This document shows positions 53,290 to 61,952 of a stretch of DNA of 63,011 nucleotides, in pieces (the first letter of the stretch is position 1; the number at the start of each line of letters is the position of its first letter). A program made the position numbers and the translations under genes. The notes beneath the pieces were generated by a model. The model was not told where the DNA came from. It made no database searches and was given only the letters and a program-made list of their open reading frames with translations. This DNA comes from Serratia sp. M24T3 (GTDB lineage: Bacteria > Pseudomonadota > Gammaproteobacteria > Enterobacterales > Enterobacteriaceae), in NCBI RefSeq assembly GCF_000257645.1, contig NZ_AJHJ01000027.1, forward strand, positions 1 to 63,011, given 5' to 3'.

Positions 53290-54321
53290 CTAAGCTTTCA
53301 AGGCTGTTTTAAAAATCCCGTCTCTGACCTGTTCGGGTAATATTACCCCGCTGTCCAGCACCCATCCGCTGATCAACTCGGCCGGTGTGACATCAAATGC
53401 CGGATTGTAAACTTGCGCATCTTGCGGTGCCCACTGTACGTCGCCAAAACTGCCAGAAACGCCCGTGACTTCTCTCGCTGCGCGCTGTTCGATTGGTATT
53501 GCATCACCATTAGGGCAGTGTGAGTCGTGGGTGGTATGCGGCGCGGCAACGTAAAACGGAATGCCGTGATAGTGCGCGAGTACCGCCAAACTGTAAGTGC
53601 CGATTTTATTAGCTACATCACCGTTGGCGGCAATGCGGTCAGCGCCGACCCAAATCGCATCGACCTGTTTTTTTGCCATCAGGCTGGCGGCCATCGAATC
53701 ACAAATCAGCTTGTAAGGAATGCCCAGCTCGCCTAATTCCCAGGCAGTGAGGCGTCCGCCCTGTAATAAAGGACGGGTTTCATCGACCCATACCTGTGAA
53801 ACGTTACCCTGCTGATGCGCTCGATGGATTACGCCCAGCGCGGTGCCGACGCCCGCAGTGGCCAGTCCGCCAGTATTACAATGGGTTAGCAGGCGACTGC
53901 CCGGTGCTACCAGCTGCGCGCCGTTGCTGGCAATGCGATTACACAGCTCACGATCTTCGCCCACCAGGCCTTCTGCTTCTTGCACCATCGCCGGAACATG
54001 AAAACGTTGTTCCAGTGCGGTTTTCATTCGATCCAGATTGTTCATCAGATTTACCGCGGTCGGACGCGATTCCCGAAGCGTAATCAGAGCCTGATGCAGA
54101 TCTGCAACTGGCATGCCGCCTTCGGCCAGCTGTGCGAGCAGCAGGCTGGCGGATAAACCAATCAGTGGGGCACCGCGCACGCGCAGAGCCTGAATGTGCC
54201 CGACCAAATCTTCAACGCTGCGACAAAGATGCCATTCAGCGCGCTGTGGTAAAGCCTGCTGATCCAGTATCCACAGCTGACTTTTACGGATACGTAAACT
54301 GGTAGTAGTGAGAGTCTGCAT
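53290..54321 (-). CDS. mtnA: Methylthioribose-1-phosphate isomerase
   Basis: This 343-aa eIF2B-alpha-like isomerase has catalytic C148 ([13 protein letters not shown]) and D228 ([12 protein letters not shown]). It converts methylthioribose-1-phosphate to methylthioribulose-1-phosphate, between the steps of MtnK and MtnB. It diverges from mtnK, and a MetJ-type operator lies in the shared upstream region. Confidence 0.95.
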   Translation of the reverse strand: MQTLTTTSLRIRKSQLWILDQQALPQRAEWHLCRSVEDLVGHIQALRVRGAPLIGLSASLLLAQLAEGGMPVADLHQALITLRESRPTAVNLMNNLDRMKTALEQRFHVPAMVQEAEGLVGEDRELCNRIASNGAQLVAPGSRLLTHCNTGGLATAGVGTALGVIHRAHQQGNVSQVWVDETRPLLQGGRLTAWELGELGIPYKLICDSMAASLMAKKQVDAIWVGADRIAANGDVANKIGTYSLAVLAHYHGIPFYVAAPHTTHDSHCPNGDAIPIEQRAAREVTGVSGSFGDVQWAPQDAQVYNPAFDVTPAELISGWVLDSGVILPEQVRDGIFKTALKA

Positions 54322-54382
54322 TGTGATTGAAATCCCTGTTGCGCGGTTGCATCTGATTGCTTATTCTGCCAACATAAGTTTC

Positions 54383-54414
54383 GGATGTATAGACGTCTAA
54401 ATGCTTTTATGGCT
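54383..54414. promoter_or_regulatory. Tandem met boxes (MetJ operator), mtnA-mtnK
   Basis: AGACGTCT (54391-54398) is a perfect met box, flanked by GGATGTAT, AAATGCTT and TTATGGCT in 8-bp register. The word CTAAATGCTTTTAT is shared with the operator at 51168. It lies between divergent mtnA and mtnK. Confidence 0.85.
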
Positions 54415-54504
54415 ACTTGCTTTTGCCGAGCACCATTCTGGTTTCAGGCTTTGTTGAACCACATAACATGTCGGGTTGCACAAGAAAGATTACGAGAGGT
54501 TAGG

Positions 54505-55704
54505 ATGTCACGTTATTACACATTTAACGCCGCGGATGCCGTGGAATATGCCCGTCAGTTTGGTGGCGTGGACGATCCACTGTCGTTGATAACTGCCGAT
54601 GAAATCGGTGACGGCAACCTGAATCTGGTATTTAAAATCCGCGATACTCAGGGCATTAGTCGAGTCATTGTGAAACAGGCATTGCCGTACGTGCGTTGTG
54701 TAGGTGAGTCCTGGCCTTTGACTATTGACCGCTCGAGAATCGAAGCTGAAACGCTGATTGTCCATTATGAGCATTGCCCTCAGCACACGGCGAGAGTTAT
54801 TCATCATGACCCTGAGCTGGCGGTGATGGTGCAAGAAGATCTCTCTGATTATGAAATCTGGCGCGGTGAGCTGGTAAAAGGCAAATACTATCCTCAGGCT
54901 GCGAGCCAGCTTGGCGAATATCTGGCGCAATCTCTGTTCCATACTTCAGATCTTTATCAGAACGCGGAGCATAAAAAATCGGAAGTTGGTCGCTTTCTTA
55001 ACCCTGAGCTTTGTCTGATCACTGAAGATTTGTTTTTTACCGATCCGTATATCGAGCATGAGCGCAATTGTTATGACGCTGCTTTGCAACCTACTGTTGA
55101 TGAACTTCGCGCCGATATACCGTTACGTATTGCGGTAGGGGATCTTAAACAGCGTTTTCTCAGCAATGCCGAGGCTTTATTGCACGGTGATGTGCACAGT
55201 GGCTCAATTTTTGTCGCTGAAGGTCGTCTAAAAGTGATCGACGCCGAATTTGGTTTTTATGGGCCGATTGGTTTTGATCCGGGGTCGGCCATGGGGAATC
55301 TGCTGCTGAATTACTGTGGATTGCCAGGTCTGGTGGCTACGCGTGAGGCGGCGGACGGGCGTGAACAGCGTTTACAGGATTTACGTGATCTGTGGCTGAG
55401 CTTCTCCGAGCGCTTCCTGCAACTGGCACGGGATAAAACTCAGGACCAGGCTTTTAAAATTCCGGGCTATGCGGAACATTATCTCAAGCATATCTGGCAT
55501 GATGCGGTAGGCTATTGCGGTTCTGAATTGATACGTCGCACTATTGGCTTTTCGAACGTTGCTGACCTGAAAAACATTGCCGACCAAGAAATGCGCCACG
55601 AATGCCAGCGTCATGCTTTAAGTCTAGGCCAGTGGCTAATTATTACTGCGCCACAAATTGATGATATCGAAGGGCTGATCGCTCGCATCCGTCAAAACGG
55701 TTAA
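54505..55704 (+). CDS. mtnK: 5-methylthioribose kinase
   Basis: This 399-aa aminoglycoside-phosphotransferase-like kinase has [11 protein letters not shown] (ATP loop), [13 protein letters not shown] (catalytic loop) and [13 protein letters not shown] (metal-binding, DxE form typical of MTR kinases). It phosphorylates 5-methylthioribose with ATP. The start at 54505 has GAGAGG just upstream; the 120-nt longer frame runs over the met boxes and is rejected. Confidence 0.95.
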   Translation: MSRYYTFNAADAVEYARQFGGVDDPLSLITADEIGDGNLNLVFKIRDTQGISRVIVKQALPYVRCVGESWPLTIDRSRIEAETLIVHYEHCPQHTARVIHHDPELAVMVQEDLSDYEIWRGELVKGKYYPQAASQLGEYLAQSLFHTSDLYQNAEHKKSEVGRFLNPELCLITEDLFFTDPYIEHERNCYDAALQPTVDELRADIPLRIAVGDLKQRFLSNAEALLHGDVHSGSIFVAEGRLKVIDAEFGFYGPIGFDPGSAMGNLLLNYCGLPGLVATREAADGREQRLQDLRDLWLSFSERFLQLARDKTQDQAFKIPGYAEHYLKHIWHDAVGYCGSELIRRTIGFSNVADLKNIADQEMRHECQRHALSLGQWLIITAPQIDDIEGLIARIRQNG

Positions 55705-55729
55705 TTTTCCTTCACTTAATTGTTTAAAA

Positions 55730-55754
55730 GCAGCCTGACCTTGATTCAGGCTGC
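55730..55754 (+). terminator. Hairpin after mtnK
   Basis: GCAGCCTGA / TCAGGCTGC pairs with a 7-nt loop, 26 nt after the mtnK stop. No T-run follows, so this is a weak terminator or a processing hairpin. Confidence 0.45.
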
Positions 55755-55807
55755 GTGATACATCAAATATCTCATCAGAAAGAAGGGGCGCTTGCGTCCC
55801 AGACTTG

Positions 55808-55813
55808 TATAAT
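55808..55813 (+). promoter_or_regulatory. -10 element of yehS
   Basis: A perfect TATAAT lies 78 bp upstream of the yehS start; no convincing -35 is visible at 17 bp. Confidence 0.45.
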
Positions 55814-55890
55814 GCCCGGCTACGAGGCGCCAGCGGGTAATCCCCAAGCAGTTCCTCGGTTACCAATCACCCATACGGGAATAAAGAATT

Positions 55891-56361
55891 ATGATGAATA
55901 ACGATGTCTTGCGCAGCGTACGCTATATGCTCGACTTGAGCGAAGGCCGGCTGATTGAGATTCTGGCGTCTACCGGCACAATTATTACTCCGGCGGTGAT
56001 GTCGCGTTATCTGAAAAAAGAAGACGAAGCGGACTATATGGTTTGTCCGGATGAAGTGATGGCGAACTTCCTCAATGGTCTGATTTTCTTCAAACGTGGT
56101 AAAGACGATCGCTTCCCGGCTCCAGAAGTTGAAAAGCGCGTAACCAACAATGTGATGTTGAAAAAATTGCGCGTGGCTTTTGAACTGAAAACTGAAGATT
56201 TGCAGGGCGTGTTGGCTGCTGCTGATTTTAAAGTTTCTGAAGGTGAGTTGAGCGCGTTCTTCCGTAAAGAAGGCCACAAGAACTATCGCCCGTGCGGTGA
56301 TCAGGTTTTGCGCTACTTCTTGAAAGGTCTTACTATGCGCGTTCGCCCGAAAAAAGGCTGA
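55891..56361 (+). CDS. yehS: DUF1456 protein YehS
   Basis: This 156-aa protein has exactly the length of E. coli YehS and is built of two similar halves (about 1-70 and 80-150). Each half carries VRYMLDL/LRVAFEL, a YLKKEDEADY-/FFRKEGHKNY-type segment, then C-PD-V---FLNGLIFFKRGKD or CGDQVLRYFLKGL. Function is unknown. GGGAATA precedes the ATG. In E. coli the gene is elsewhere on the map, so its place between mtnK and fadE is particular to this lineage. Confidence 0.85.
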   Translation: MMNNDVLRSVRYMLDLSEGRLIEILASTGTIITPAVMSRYLKKEDEADYMVCPDEVMANFLNGLIFFKRGKDDRFPAPEVEKRVTNNVMLKKLRVAFELKTEDLQGVLAAADFKVSEGELSAFFRKEGHKNYRPCGDQVLRYFLKGLTMRVRPKKG

Positions 56362-56415
56362 TTATTTCCTGACTTTTATAAAAAAGTTCTGAAAATCGCC
56401 CTGTGCGCCGCCTAC

Positions 56416-56442
56416 AAAAAAACCGCCAATGGCGGTTTTTTT
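56416..56442. terminator. Bidirectional terminator of yehS and the antisense-type sRNA
   Basis: AAAACCGCC AAT GGCGGTTTT with A-run before and T-run after works on both strands. It ends yehS on the + strand and the divergent small RNA on the minus strand. Confidence 0.9.
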
Positions 56443-56506
56443 GTGCTGGTCCGGTAAGCGGCCTTTCCAGCGGGCTTGAACTAACTTAACGCAAGCACAG
56501 ATTAGT
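56416..56506 (-). ncRNA. Candidate ~91-nt antitoxin-type sRNA
   Basis: On the minus strand a strong promoter, TTGACA (56541-56536), 17 bp, CAAAAT (56518-56513), predicts a start near 56506. The strong hairpin terminator at 56416-56442 would end it. Its 5' end is complementary to 56640-56659 in the leader of the small peptide gene over 20 nt, where the only two differences are G-U pairs. No ORF of note is inside. This fits an sRNA that blocks translation of the peptide mRNA. Confidence 0.55.
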
Positions 56507-56507
56507 G
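56488..56507 (+). repeat. Direct repeat, copy 1 (near 5' end of sRNA)
   Basis: AACGCAAGCACAGATTAGTG matches copy 2 at 56640-56659 in 18 of 20 positions; both differences are A to G. Because the sRNA is read from the opposite strand, the repeat makes it complementary to the peptide mRNA. Confidence 0.85.
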
Positions 56508-56639
56508 ATTTAATTTTGACCTTAATATTATTCTCTGTCAAGCGATCCCTAAGCCAAATTAGTGTAAGGTGTCTAAGGGCCTTTTCGCCACCTTAAGCAA
56601 GTGGGCATCGGGTTTAGAAAAGGATTTCTAACGGCCGTA

Positions 56640-56659
56640 AACGCAGGCGCAGATTAGTG
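56640..56659 (+). repeat. Direct repeat, copy 2 (leader of the peptide mRNA)
   Basis: AACGCAGGCGCAGATTAGTG lies 63 nt upstream of the small ORF and is the predicted pairing site for the sRNA. Confidence 0.85.
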
Positions 56660-56698
56660 CTTGTTTCACGGTGTTATCTCCGGTGGTGGTTCCGTGAA

Positions 56699-56718
56699 GC
56701 GGTCTGAGCAAGGACCGC
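56699..56718 (+). promoter_or_regulatory. Hairpin overlapping the ribosome binding site of the small peptide gene
   Basis: GCGGTC (56699-56704) pairs with GACCGC (56713-56718). The Shine-Dalgarno AAGGA (56710-56714) is partly in the loop and partly in the stem. A second hairpin, TTCACGG / CCGTGAA (56665-56671 / 56692-56698), abuts it. Confidence 0.6.
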
Positions 56719-56721
56719 GCA

Positions 56722-56841
56722 ATGAAAAGATACCTCTGTATCTTCATCATTGTTTCGGCTGTGGCGGTGAGCCTCGGAAAGGGGAGCTGGAATATTTCCA
56801 ATAACTCTCTCAACGTGATCATTACTACAACGAGCAAGTAA
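56722..56841 (+). CDS. 39-aa small membrane/exported peptide, candidate type I toxin
   Basis: The ORF starts ATG with AAGGA 7 nt upstream and ends just before its own terminator. The peptide begins MKRYLCIFIIVSAVAVSLG, a basic start and hydrophobic run like a signal or membrane segment, and continues with a polar part ending ITTTSK. The leader is long, has several hairpins, and pairs with a divergent small RNA. Such a layout is that of type I toxin genes. The ryfA locus, with its paired repeats and the TimP toxin, is the nearest known parallel I can think of; I could not compare sequences. No promoter on the + strand was fixed. A leader peptide is unlikely because no gene follows on this strand for 2.7 kb. 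Confidence 0.6.
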   Translation: MKRYLCIFIIVSAVAVSLGKGSWNISNNSLNVIITTTSK

Positions 56842-56845
56842 GCTA

Positions 56846-56874
56846 ATAGCCACCTGAGAGGGTGGCTATTTTCT
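56846..56874 (+). terminator. Terminator of the small peptide gene
   Basis: AATAGCCACC / GGTGGCTATT, a 10-bp stem, is followed by TTTCT on the + strand, a few nt after the peptide stop. It may also slow transcripts leaving fadE. Confidence 0.8.
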
Positions 56875-56879
56875 ATCTG

Positions 56880-59327
56880 TTAAGCGGCTTCGGTATGTTT
56901 AGGCGATGGTTTTTCCTCTGGCGCTTTTTGCTGCGCCAACTGGTCCGGTTCAAACTCATCGACGTTGATTGAGCGCAGGCGACTTTCCTCCGCGCGGGAT
57001 AAAATACGAGCATCTTCGGCGCTTAAATGACCGGCATCCATTCCCATCTGCGCCAGCTTATCCAGACGAGTGAATGACAGTTTTTTACCCATCGCTTCAC
57101 ACAGTCTTTTATGCACCGGCTCGGCTGCAATAATATCTCGTAAAGCTTCTTCCAGCTGACCCACTGGATTATGCTCGCTTGGCACCAGATACTGACCGCG
57201 GGCAATGCGGCTTCGCGTGGCAGAAGGCACCTGAAGGATGCGAGCCAGTTCATGATCTAGTAAGTCTGAAGGCGCGCGATGTACCCGACCCAGCGGGAAA
57301 ATCACCAGCGTCATCAACCCAGCAATAAAACTGTTCGGGAAGTTGCGTAGTAGATCGGTTATCGCCGTCTCGGCCTGATTCAGACAGTCTTGCACGCCCC
57401 AATGCACCAGCGGCAGATCGGCCTCGTTGCGACCCTCTTCGTCATAGCGTTTTAACGTAGCGGTGGCTAAATAAAGCTGACTGAGAATATCGCCAAGACG
57501 CGCCGAAATACGTTCGCGACGTTTAAGGCTACCCCCCAGCACGCCCATCGAAATATCTGACAGCAGCGCCAGGTTGGCGCTCAGACGATTGATATGCTGA
57601 TAGTAACGACGAGTCGCGTCATTAACCGGCGCGCGGCTGGTGCGACCGTGGGTTAAGCCTAACCACAGGCTGCGTACTTTATTGGTTCCAACATGTCCAA
57701 TATGTCCAAACAGGGCGCGGTCAAAGCGGGTTAAATCTTTGCTTTCAGCCGCGGCCATTTCTTTTAGTACATAAGGATGGCAGCGGATAGCACCCTGACC
57801 AAAAATAATCATGCTGCGCGTCAGAATATTCGCGCCTTCAACAGTAATGGCGATTGGCGCACCCTGATACGAACGGGCGACAAAGTTGCTGTTACCGAGC
57901 ATGATGCCTTTACCACCGGTGATGTCCATGGCGTCCATCACCGCGCGCTGACCGCGATGGGTGCAGTGATACTTCACAATTGCCGACAGTACGGCCGGTT
58001 TTTCACCGAGCATAATGCCGTTGGTGATAAGCGTAGCGGCGGCATCCATCACGTAAGCATTGCCCGCGATGCGCGCCAGCGGCTCCTCGATCCCTTCCAT
58101 TTTACCAATCGGCAGTTTGAACTGACGACGTATATAGGCGTAGGCACCGGTAGCAACGGCCAGGGATTTCAGGCTGCCGGTAGAGTTGGAAGGCAGGGTA
58201 ATTCCGCGACCTACCGACAGACATTCGACCAGCATGCGCCAGCCCTGACCGGCCATTTTTGGACCGCCAATAATATAGTCGATAGGCACGAAAATTGCGT
58301 TGCCACGGGTTGGACCATTCTGGAAAGGAATGTTTAACGGGAAGTGGCGATGACCAATTTCGACCCCTTGGGTATCGGTCGGGATCAGCGCACAGGTAAT
58401 GCCCAACTCTTCGGTATCGCCCAGCAAATGTTCAGGATCTTTCAACTTGAATGCCAGGCCGAGCACGGTCGCGATTGGAGCAAGTGTTATGTAGCGTTTG
58501 TTCCAGGTCAGTTTCATGCCAAGAACCTGTTCGCCTTGCCATTCACCCATGCACACCACGCCAAAATCCGGGATTGCACCGGCATCAGAACCGGCTTCCG
58601 GGCTGGTTAAGGCAAAGCACGGGATCTCAAGACCTTTCGCCAGACGCGGCAGGTAGTGATTTTTCTGTTCCTCGGTGCCGTAATGTTGCAGCAGTTCACC
58701 CGGGCCGAGGGAGTTTGGCACGCCGACGGTAATCGCCAGAATTCCTGAAACGCCCGCCAGCTTTTGCAGCACGCGAGCCTGAGCATAAGCAGAGAATTCG
58801 AGGCCGCCATACTCTTTCTTGATAATCATCGCAAAGAAGCGATGTTCTTTCAGATAGGCCCAAAGTTCGGGCGGCAGGTCGGCCAGTTCGTGGGTTATCT
58901 GGAAGTCATTGGCCATCCGGCAGGCTTCTTCGACCGGCCCATCGATAAAGCGCTGTTCTTCTTCGGTCAGCGTTTGTTGTGGATAGCCATGCAGCTTGTT
59001 CCAGTCTGGCGTACCGCTAAACAAATCGCCCTCCCACCAAGTCGTGCCGGCCTCAATCGCTTCTTTTTCAGTGCGCGACATACTCGGCATGACCTTGCTG
59101 AAAGCACGCAGCGCAGGGCCTGAGAACAGGGAACGACGTAAAGAAGGGAGGTTTAAAGGCAGTAGAATGATTGCCAGAGGCAGCAGTAGCCAGGGAGTCC
59201 ATAAGCCAATAACGGCCAAGGCAGCGGTATAAACCAGTAGGGCAATACTACTTAATGTCAGGCTGACGCGGTGATAAAACAGGGCACCAATCAGCACGAA
59301 TAAAGCAACGATGCTAAGGACTATCAT
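56880..59327 (-). CDS. fadE: Acyl-CoA dehydrogenase FadE
   Basis: This 815-aa protein is within one residue of E. coli FadE. Two or three hydrophobic segments at the N-terminus (about 3-60) anchor it to the inner membrane. The flavin-dependent dehydrogenase domain covers about 120-520 ([48 protein letters not shown]) and is followed by a long C-terminal domain. It catalyses the first oxidation step of fatty acid beta-oxidation. A FadR-type operator precedes it. Confidence 0.95.
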   Translation of the reverse strand: MIVLSIVALFVLIGALFYHRVSLTLSSIALLVYTAALAVIGLWTPWLLLPLAIILLPLNLPSLRRSLFSGPALRAFSKVMPSMSRTEKEAIEAGTTWWEGDLFSGTPDWNKLHGYPQQTLTEEEQRFIDGPVEEACRMANDFQITHELADLPPELWAYLKEHRFFAMIIKKEYGGLEFSAYAQARVLQKLAGVSGILAITVGVPNSLGPGELLQHYGTEEQKNHYLPRLAKGLEIPCFALTSPEAGSDAGAIPDFGVVCMGEWQGEQVLGMKLTWNKRYITLAPIATVLGLAFKLKDPEHLLGDTEELGITCALIPTDTQGVEIGHRHFPLNIPFQNGPTRGNAIFVPIDYIIGGPKMAGQGWRMLVECLSVGRGITLPSNSTGSLKSLAVATGAYAYIRRQFKLPIGKMEGIEEPLARIAGNAYVMDAAATLITNGIMLGEKPAVLSAIVKYHCTHRGQRAVMDAMDITGGKGIMLGNSNFVARSYQGAPIAITVEGANILTRSMIIFGQGAIRCHPYVLKEMAAAESKDLTRFDRALFGHIGHVGTNKVRSLWLGLTHGRTSRAPVNDATRRYYQHINRLSANLALLSDISMGVLGGSLKRRERISARLGDILSQLYLATATLKRYDEEGRNEADLPLVHWGVQDCLNQAETAITDLLRNFPNSFIAGLMTLVIFPLGRVHRAPSDLLDHELARILQVPSATRSRIARGQYLVPSEHNPVGQLEEALRDIIAAEPVHKRLCEAMGKKLSFTRLDKLAQMGMDAGHLSAEDARILSRAEESRLRSINVDEFEPDQLAQQKAPEEKPSPKHTEAA

Positions 59328-59347
59328 AGTAAAACTCCTGAAGTTGT

Positions 59348-59364
59348 AGGAGGTCTGACCTGTT
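59348..59364. promoter_or_regulatory. FadR operator upstream of fadE
   Basis: AGGAGGTCTGACCTGTT agrees with the FadR consensus around GGTCNGACCTGTT. It lies 21-37 bp upstream of the fadE start and should mediate repression lifted by long-chain acyl-CoA. Confidence 0.75.
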
Positions 59365-59568
59365 GAAGTGATACTATGGTTTTAGACCAGGACAATGGCT
59401 TTATCAACGCGTTTACATCCTAATTACAACTTACGTCACAAAGTCACAGCACGAAGAGTGAAAAGCGTAAAGTATCGTAGGTAAGACGGCTGGAAGACTT
59501 CTAGCCTTTTGCCCTTTCGGCTACACTGCACCGCAGAATATTTGCCTAAGAAACTCTACGAGGTTGCC

Positions 59569-60150
59569 ATGTACCTGGATATTATCCGTACAGAATTGAA
59601 CGAAGCTGCTGAAGTACTTAATAAATTCATCAGCGATGAGAACAATATTGCGTCTATTCAACGTGCTGCAAAGCTGATTGCCGACTCTTTCAAAGCCGGT
59701 GGCAAAGTGTTGTCCTGCGGTAATGGCGGCTCGCACTGTGACGCGATGCACTTTGCTGAAGAGCTCACGGGCCGTTACCGCGATAATCGTCCAGGGTATC
59801 CGGCCATTGCAATTTCTGACGTTAGCCACATTTCTTGCGTTAGCAACGATTTTGGTTATGAATACATTTTCTCCCGCTATCTTGAGGCAGTGGGTCAGAA
59901 GGGCGACGTGCTATTGGGCATTTCTACCTCTGGCAATTCGAGCAACGTCATTAAAGCGTTGGAAACGGCTAAAGCCAAAGGCATGAAAGTGGTGACTCTG
60001 ACGGGTAAAGACGGCGGAAAAATGGCCTCGTTGGGTGCCGACGTTGAAATTCGCGTTCCACATTTCGGCTATGCTGACCGCGTGCAAGAAATTCACATCA
60101 AAATCATCCACATCCTGATATTATTAATTGAAAAAGAGATGGCAGAATAA
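59569..60150 (+). CDS. gmhA: Sedoheptulose-7-phosphate isomerase
   Basis: This 193-aa SIS-domain enzyme is very close to E. coli GmhA (LpcA). It has [25 protein letters not shown] with the catalytic Glu and metal His, [11 protein letters not shown] and [19 protein letters not shown]. It makes D-glycero-D-manno-heptose-7-phosphate for the LPS inner core. The start at 59569 has GAGG 6 nt upstream and gives the family N-terminus MYxDxIRxELNEA. Confidence 0.97.
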   Translation: MYLDIIRTELNEAAEVLNKFISDENNIASIQRAAKLIADSFKAGGKVLSCGNGGSHCDAMHFAEELTGRYRDNRPGYPAIAISDVSHISCVSNDFGYEYIFSRYLEAVGQKGDVLLGISTSGNSSNVIKALETAKAKGMKVVTLTGKDGGKMASLGADVEIRVPHFGYADRVQEIHIKIIHILILLIEKEMAE

Positions 60151-60192
60151 TAAATCCTGCCTGGGCAATTTTGTTTTATCAGGAGACTGGCG

Positions 60193-60960
60193 ATGTGTGA
60201 ACTGCTCGGAATGAGCGCAAATGTCCCTACCGATATTTGCTTCAGTTTTACCGGGTTGGTGCAACGTGGGGGGCTGACTGGCCCACATAAAGACGGTTGG
60301 GGTATTACTTTCTATGAAGGTAATGGCTGCCGGACGTTTAAAGACCCCCAGCCCAGCTTTAACTCGCCGATTGCCCGGCTGGTGCAGGAATATCCCATTA
60401 AGTCGCTGGCCGTGATCTCGCATATTCGTCAGGCGAACCGTGGAGAAGTGTCGCTGGAAAACACCCATCCGTTTACCCGCGAATTATGGGGCCGTAACTG
60501 GACCTATGCCCATAATGGCCAGCTGCGTGGTTATCGCCAGCTGGATACTGGCAAGCTTAGGCCAGTTGGGCAAACAGACAGCGAATATGCTTTTTGCTGG
60601 CTGCTGCACAAACTTTCAGAACGTTATCCGCGCACGCCTCGCAGTTGGCCGCCAGTGTTTCGCTATATTGCTTCGCTGGCCGATGAACTCCGCAAAAAGG
60701 GCGTCTTTAATATGCTGCTGTCGGATGGGCATTTTGTGATGGCGTATTGTTCAACCAATCTGCACTGGATCACCCGCCGCGCGCCGTTTGGCAAAGCCAC
60801 GCTGTTGGATCAGGATGTTGAGATTGATTTTCAGCAGCAGACGACACCTAACGATGTCGTCACGGTCATTGCGACCCAGCCGCTTACCGGCAATGAAACC
60901 TGGAACAAGATTGCTCCAGGCGAATTCGCATTATTTCACTGTGGCGAACGCCAGCTGTGA
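60193..60960 (+). CDS. yafJ: Class II glutamine amidotransferase-like YafJ
   Basis: This 255-aa Ntn-type glutaminase-like protein matches E. coli YafJ in length. C2 follows the initiator Met ([10 protein letters not shown]) and should be the N-terminal nucleophile. [11 protein letters not shown] and [13 protein letters not shown] line the active site. The acceptor reaction is not known. A CAGGAGA ribosome binding site lies 8 nt upstream. It follows gmhA and overlaps yafK tail to tail by 30 nt. Confidence 0.92.
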   Translation: MCELLGMSANVPTDICFSFTGLVQRGGLTGPHKDGWGITFYEGNGCRTFKDPQPSFNSPIARLVQEYPIKSLAVISHIRQANRGEVSLENTHPFTRELWGRNWTYAHNGQLRGYRQLDTGKLRPVGQTDSEYAFCWLLHKLSERYPRTPRSWPPVFRYIASLADELRKKGVFNMLLSDGHFVMAYCSTNLHWITRRAPFGKATLLDQDVEIDFQQQTTPNDVVTVIATQPLTGNETWNKIAPGEFALFHCGERQL

Positions 60961-61656
60961 AGGCTGTGGCGTAAGAGTCTGCGATTGATTAACCACATAA
61001 TTGCCGTTAATGACTGAAACGCTTGGCGGCTGGTGGTATTTCTGGAAATAGGCATAACCAGGCTGCAGTTGACGCCAGAAATTAATGTAGTAAGAATTTC
61101 TATTTAATTGCATGTTGGCGTCAGTCATCCGGAAAGGATAGATACTGATTTCAACGTTGCGCTGCCCGTTATCGAACGCGGCCTGAACGTAATTAAAGAT
61201 CACATTCATGTAGGCATCGGTCATGGCATAGCACCCAATAGACAAACAGTTACCGTGGATCATCAGATATTTACCTGAATAACCTTGAGCGCGATCGTAA
61301 TCATTGGGGAAGCCGATATTAATAGCGCGATAAAATCTGCTGTCAGGCTTCAAATGGTGAATATCGATGTTATAAAAACCTTCAGGGCTTTTAAAATCAC
61401 CTTCACGACGTTTGTTGCCTAAACCGCCCGAGAAATCGCAAATACGATAAGCACCGACCAGTTGGAATTTATCTTCGACTTTGGCATAGAGTTCGAGAGT
61501 GCGCTCTTGCTTAAATATCTGAATATAAACAGGGGAACCTAATAATTGCTGTTGAACACCGGCCTGTACCGGAGCCTGTTCGCTGGCGACAGCGCTGCTC
61601 ATGGTAAAAACGGGTAAACTAAAAAGCATCGCAAGTAGCAGCGCGATTCTGACCAT
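60931..61656 (-). CDS. yafK: YkuD-domain protein YafK (DpaA-type)
   Basis: This 241-aa exported protein has a signal peptide (about residues 1-25, ending AVAS). The YkuD catalytic motif [12 protein letters not shown] has its nucleophile Cys in SIGCYAM. The E. coli relative (YafK/DpaA) detaches Braun's lipoprotein from peptidoglycan. The start at 61656 has AGGA 8 nt upstream; a 78-nt longer frame would block the signal peptide. It converges with yafJ. Confidence 0.92.
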   Translation of the reverse strand: MVRIALLLAMLFSLPVFTMSSAVASEQAPVQAGVQQQLLGSPVYIQIFKQERTLELYAKVEDKFQLVGAYRICDFSGGLGNKRREGDFKSPEGFYNIDIHHLKPDSRFYRAINIGFPNDYDRAQGYSGKYLMIHGNCLSIGCYAMTDAYMNVIFNYVQAAFDNGQRNVEISIYPFRMTDANMQLNRNSYYINFWRQLQPGYAYFQKYHQPPSVSVINGNYVVNQSQTLTPQPSQLAFATVK

Positions 61657-61914
61657 TCTTAATCCTGCTTTATTTACAACTCTATTATTTTTTATCCGCA
61701 GACATTTACGTCGCGGACTGCCACAAATATTCAATAGGTTTGAATGTAGCCATATTAATACTGATTAAATTTTTATCAATGGCCTTAAATGTAATTTATT
61801 TCTTTATTAGGCGAAAAAAAGCCTTTATTTGCAGCTTTTTACAAAACTCCTGCCAATTACACTGAATTCCTACTTTTAAATGCCTTTTATCGGACTTGAG
61901 ATTAAAAAATCAAA

Positions 61915-61930
61915 CTGTATACTTATACAG
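61915..61930 (+). promoter_or_regulatory. LexA box (SOS operator) of dinB
   Basis: CTGTATACTTATACAG fits CTG-N10-CAG with the expected TATA-rich centre, 23 bp before the dinB ATG. It makes dinB part of the SOS regulon. Confidence 0.95.
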
Positions 61931-61952
61931 TTATCCAAAGAGGGAAGGGGCT

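Noticed and set aside
56628-56837. 69-codon frame on the minus strand opposite the small peptide gene
   Set aside because: It begins with TTG, has no ribosome binding site and no promoter; the + strand frame has all signals.
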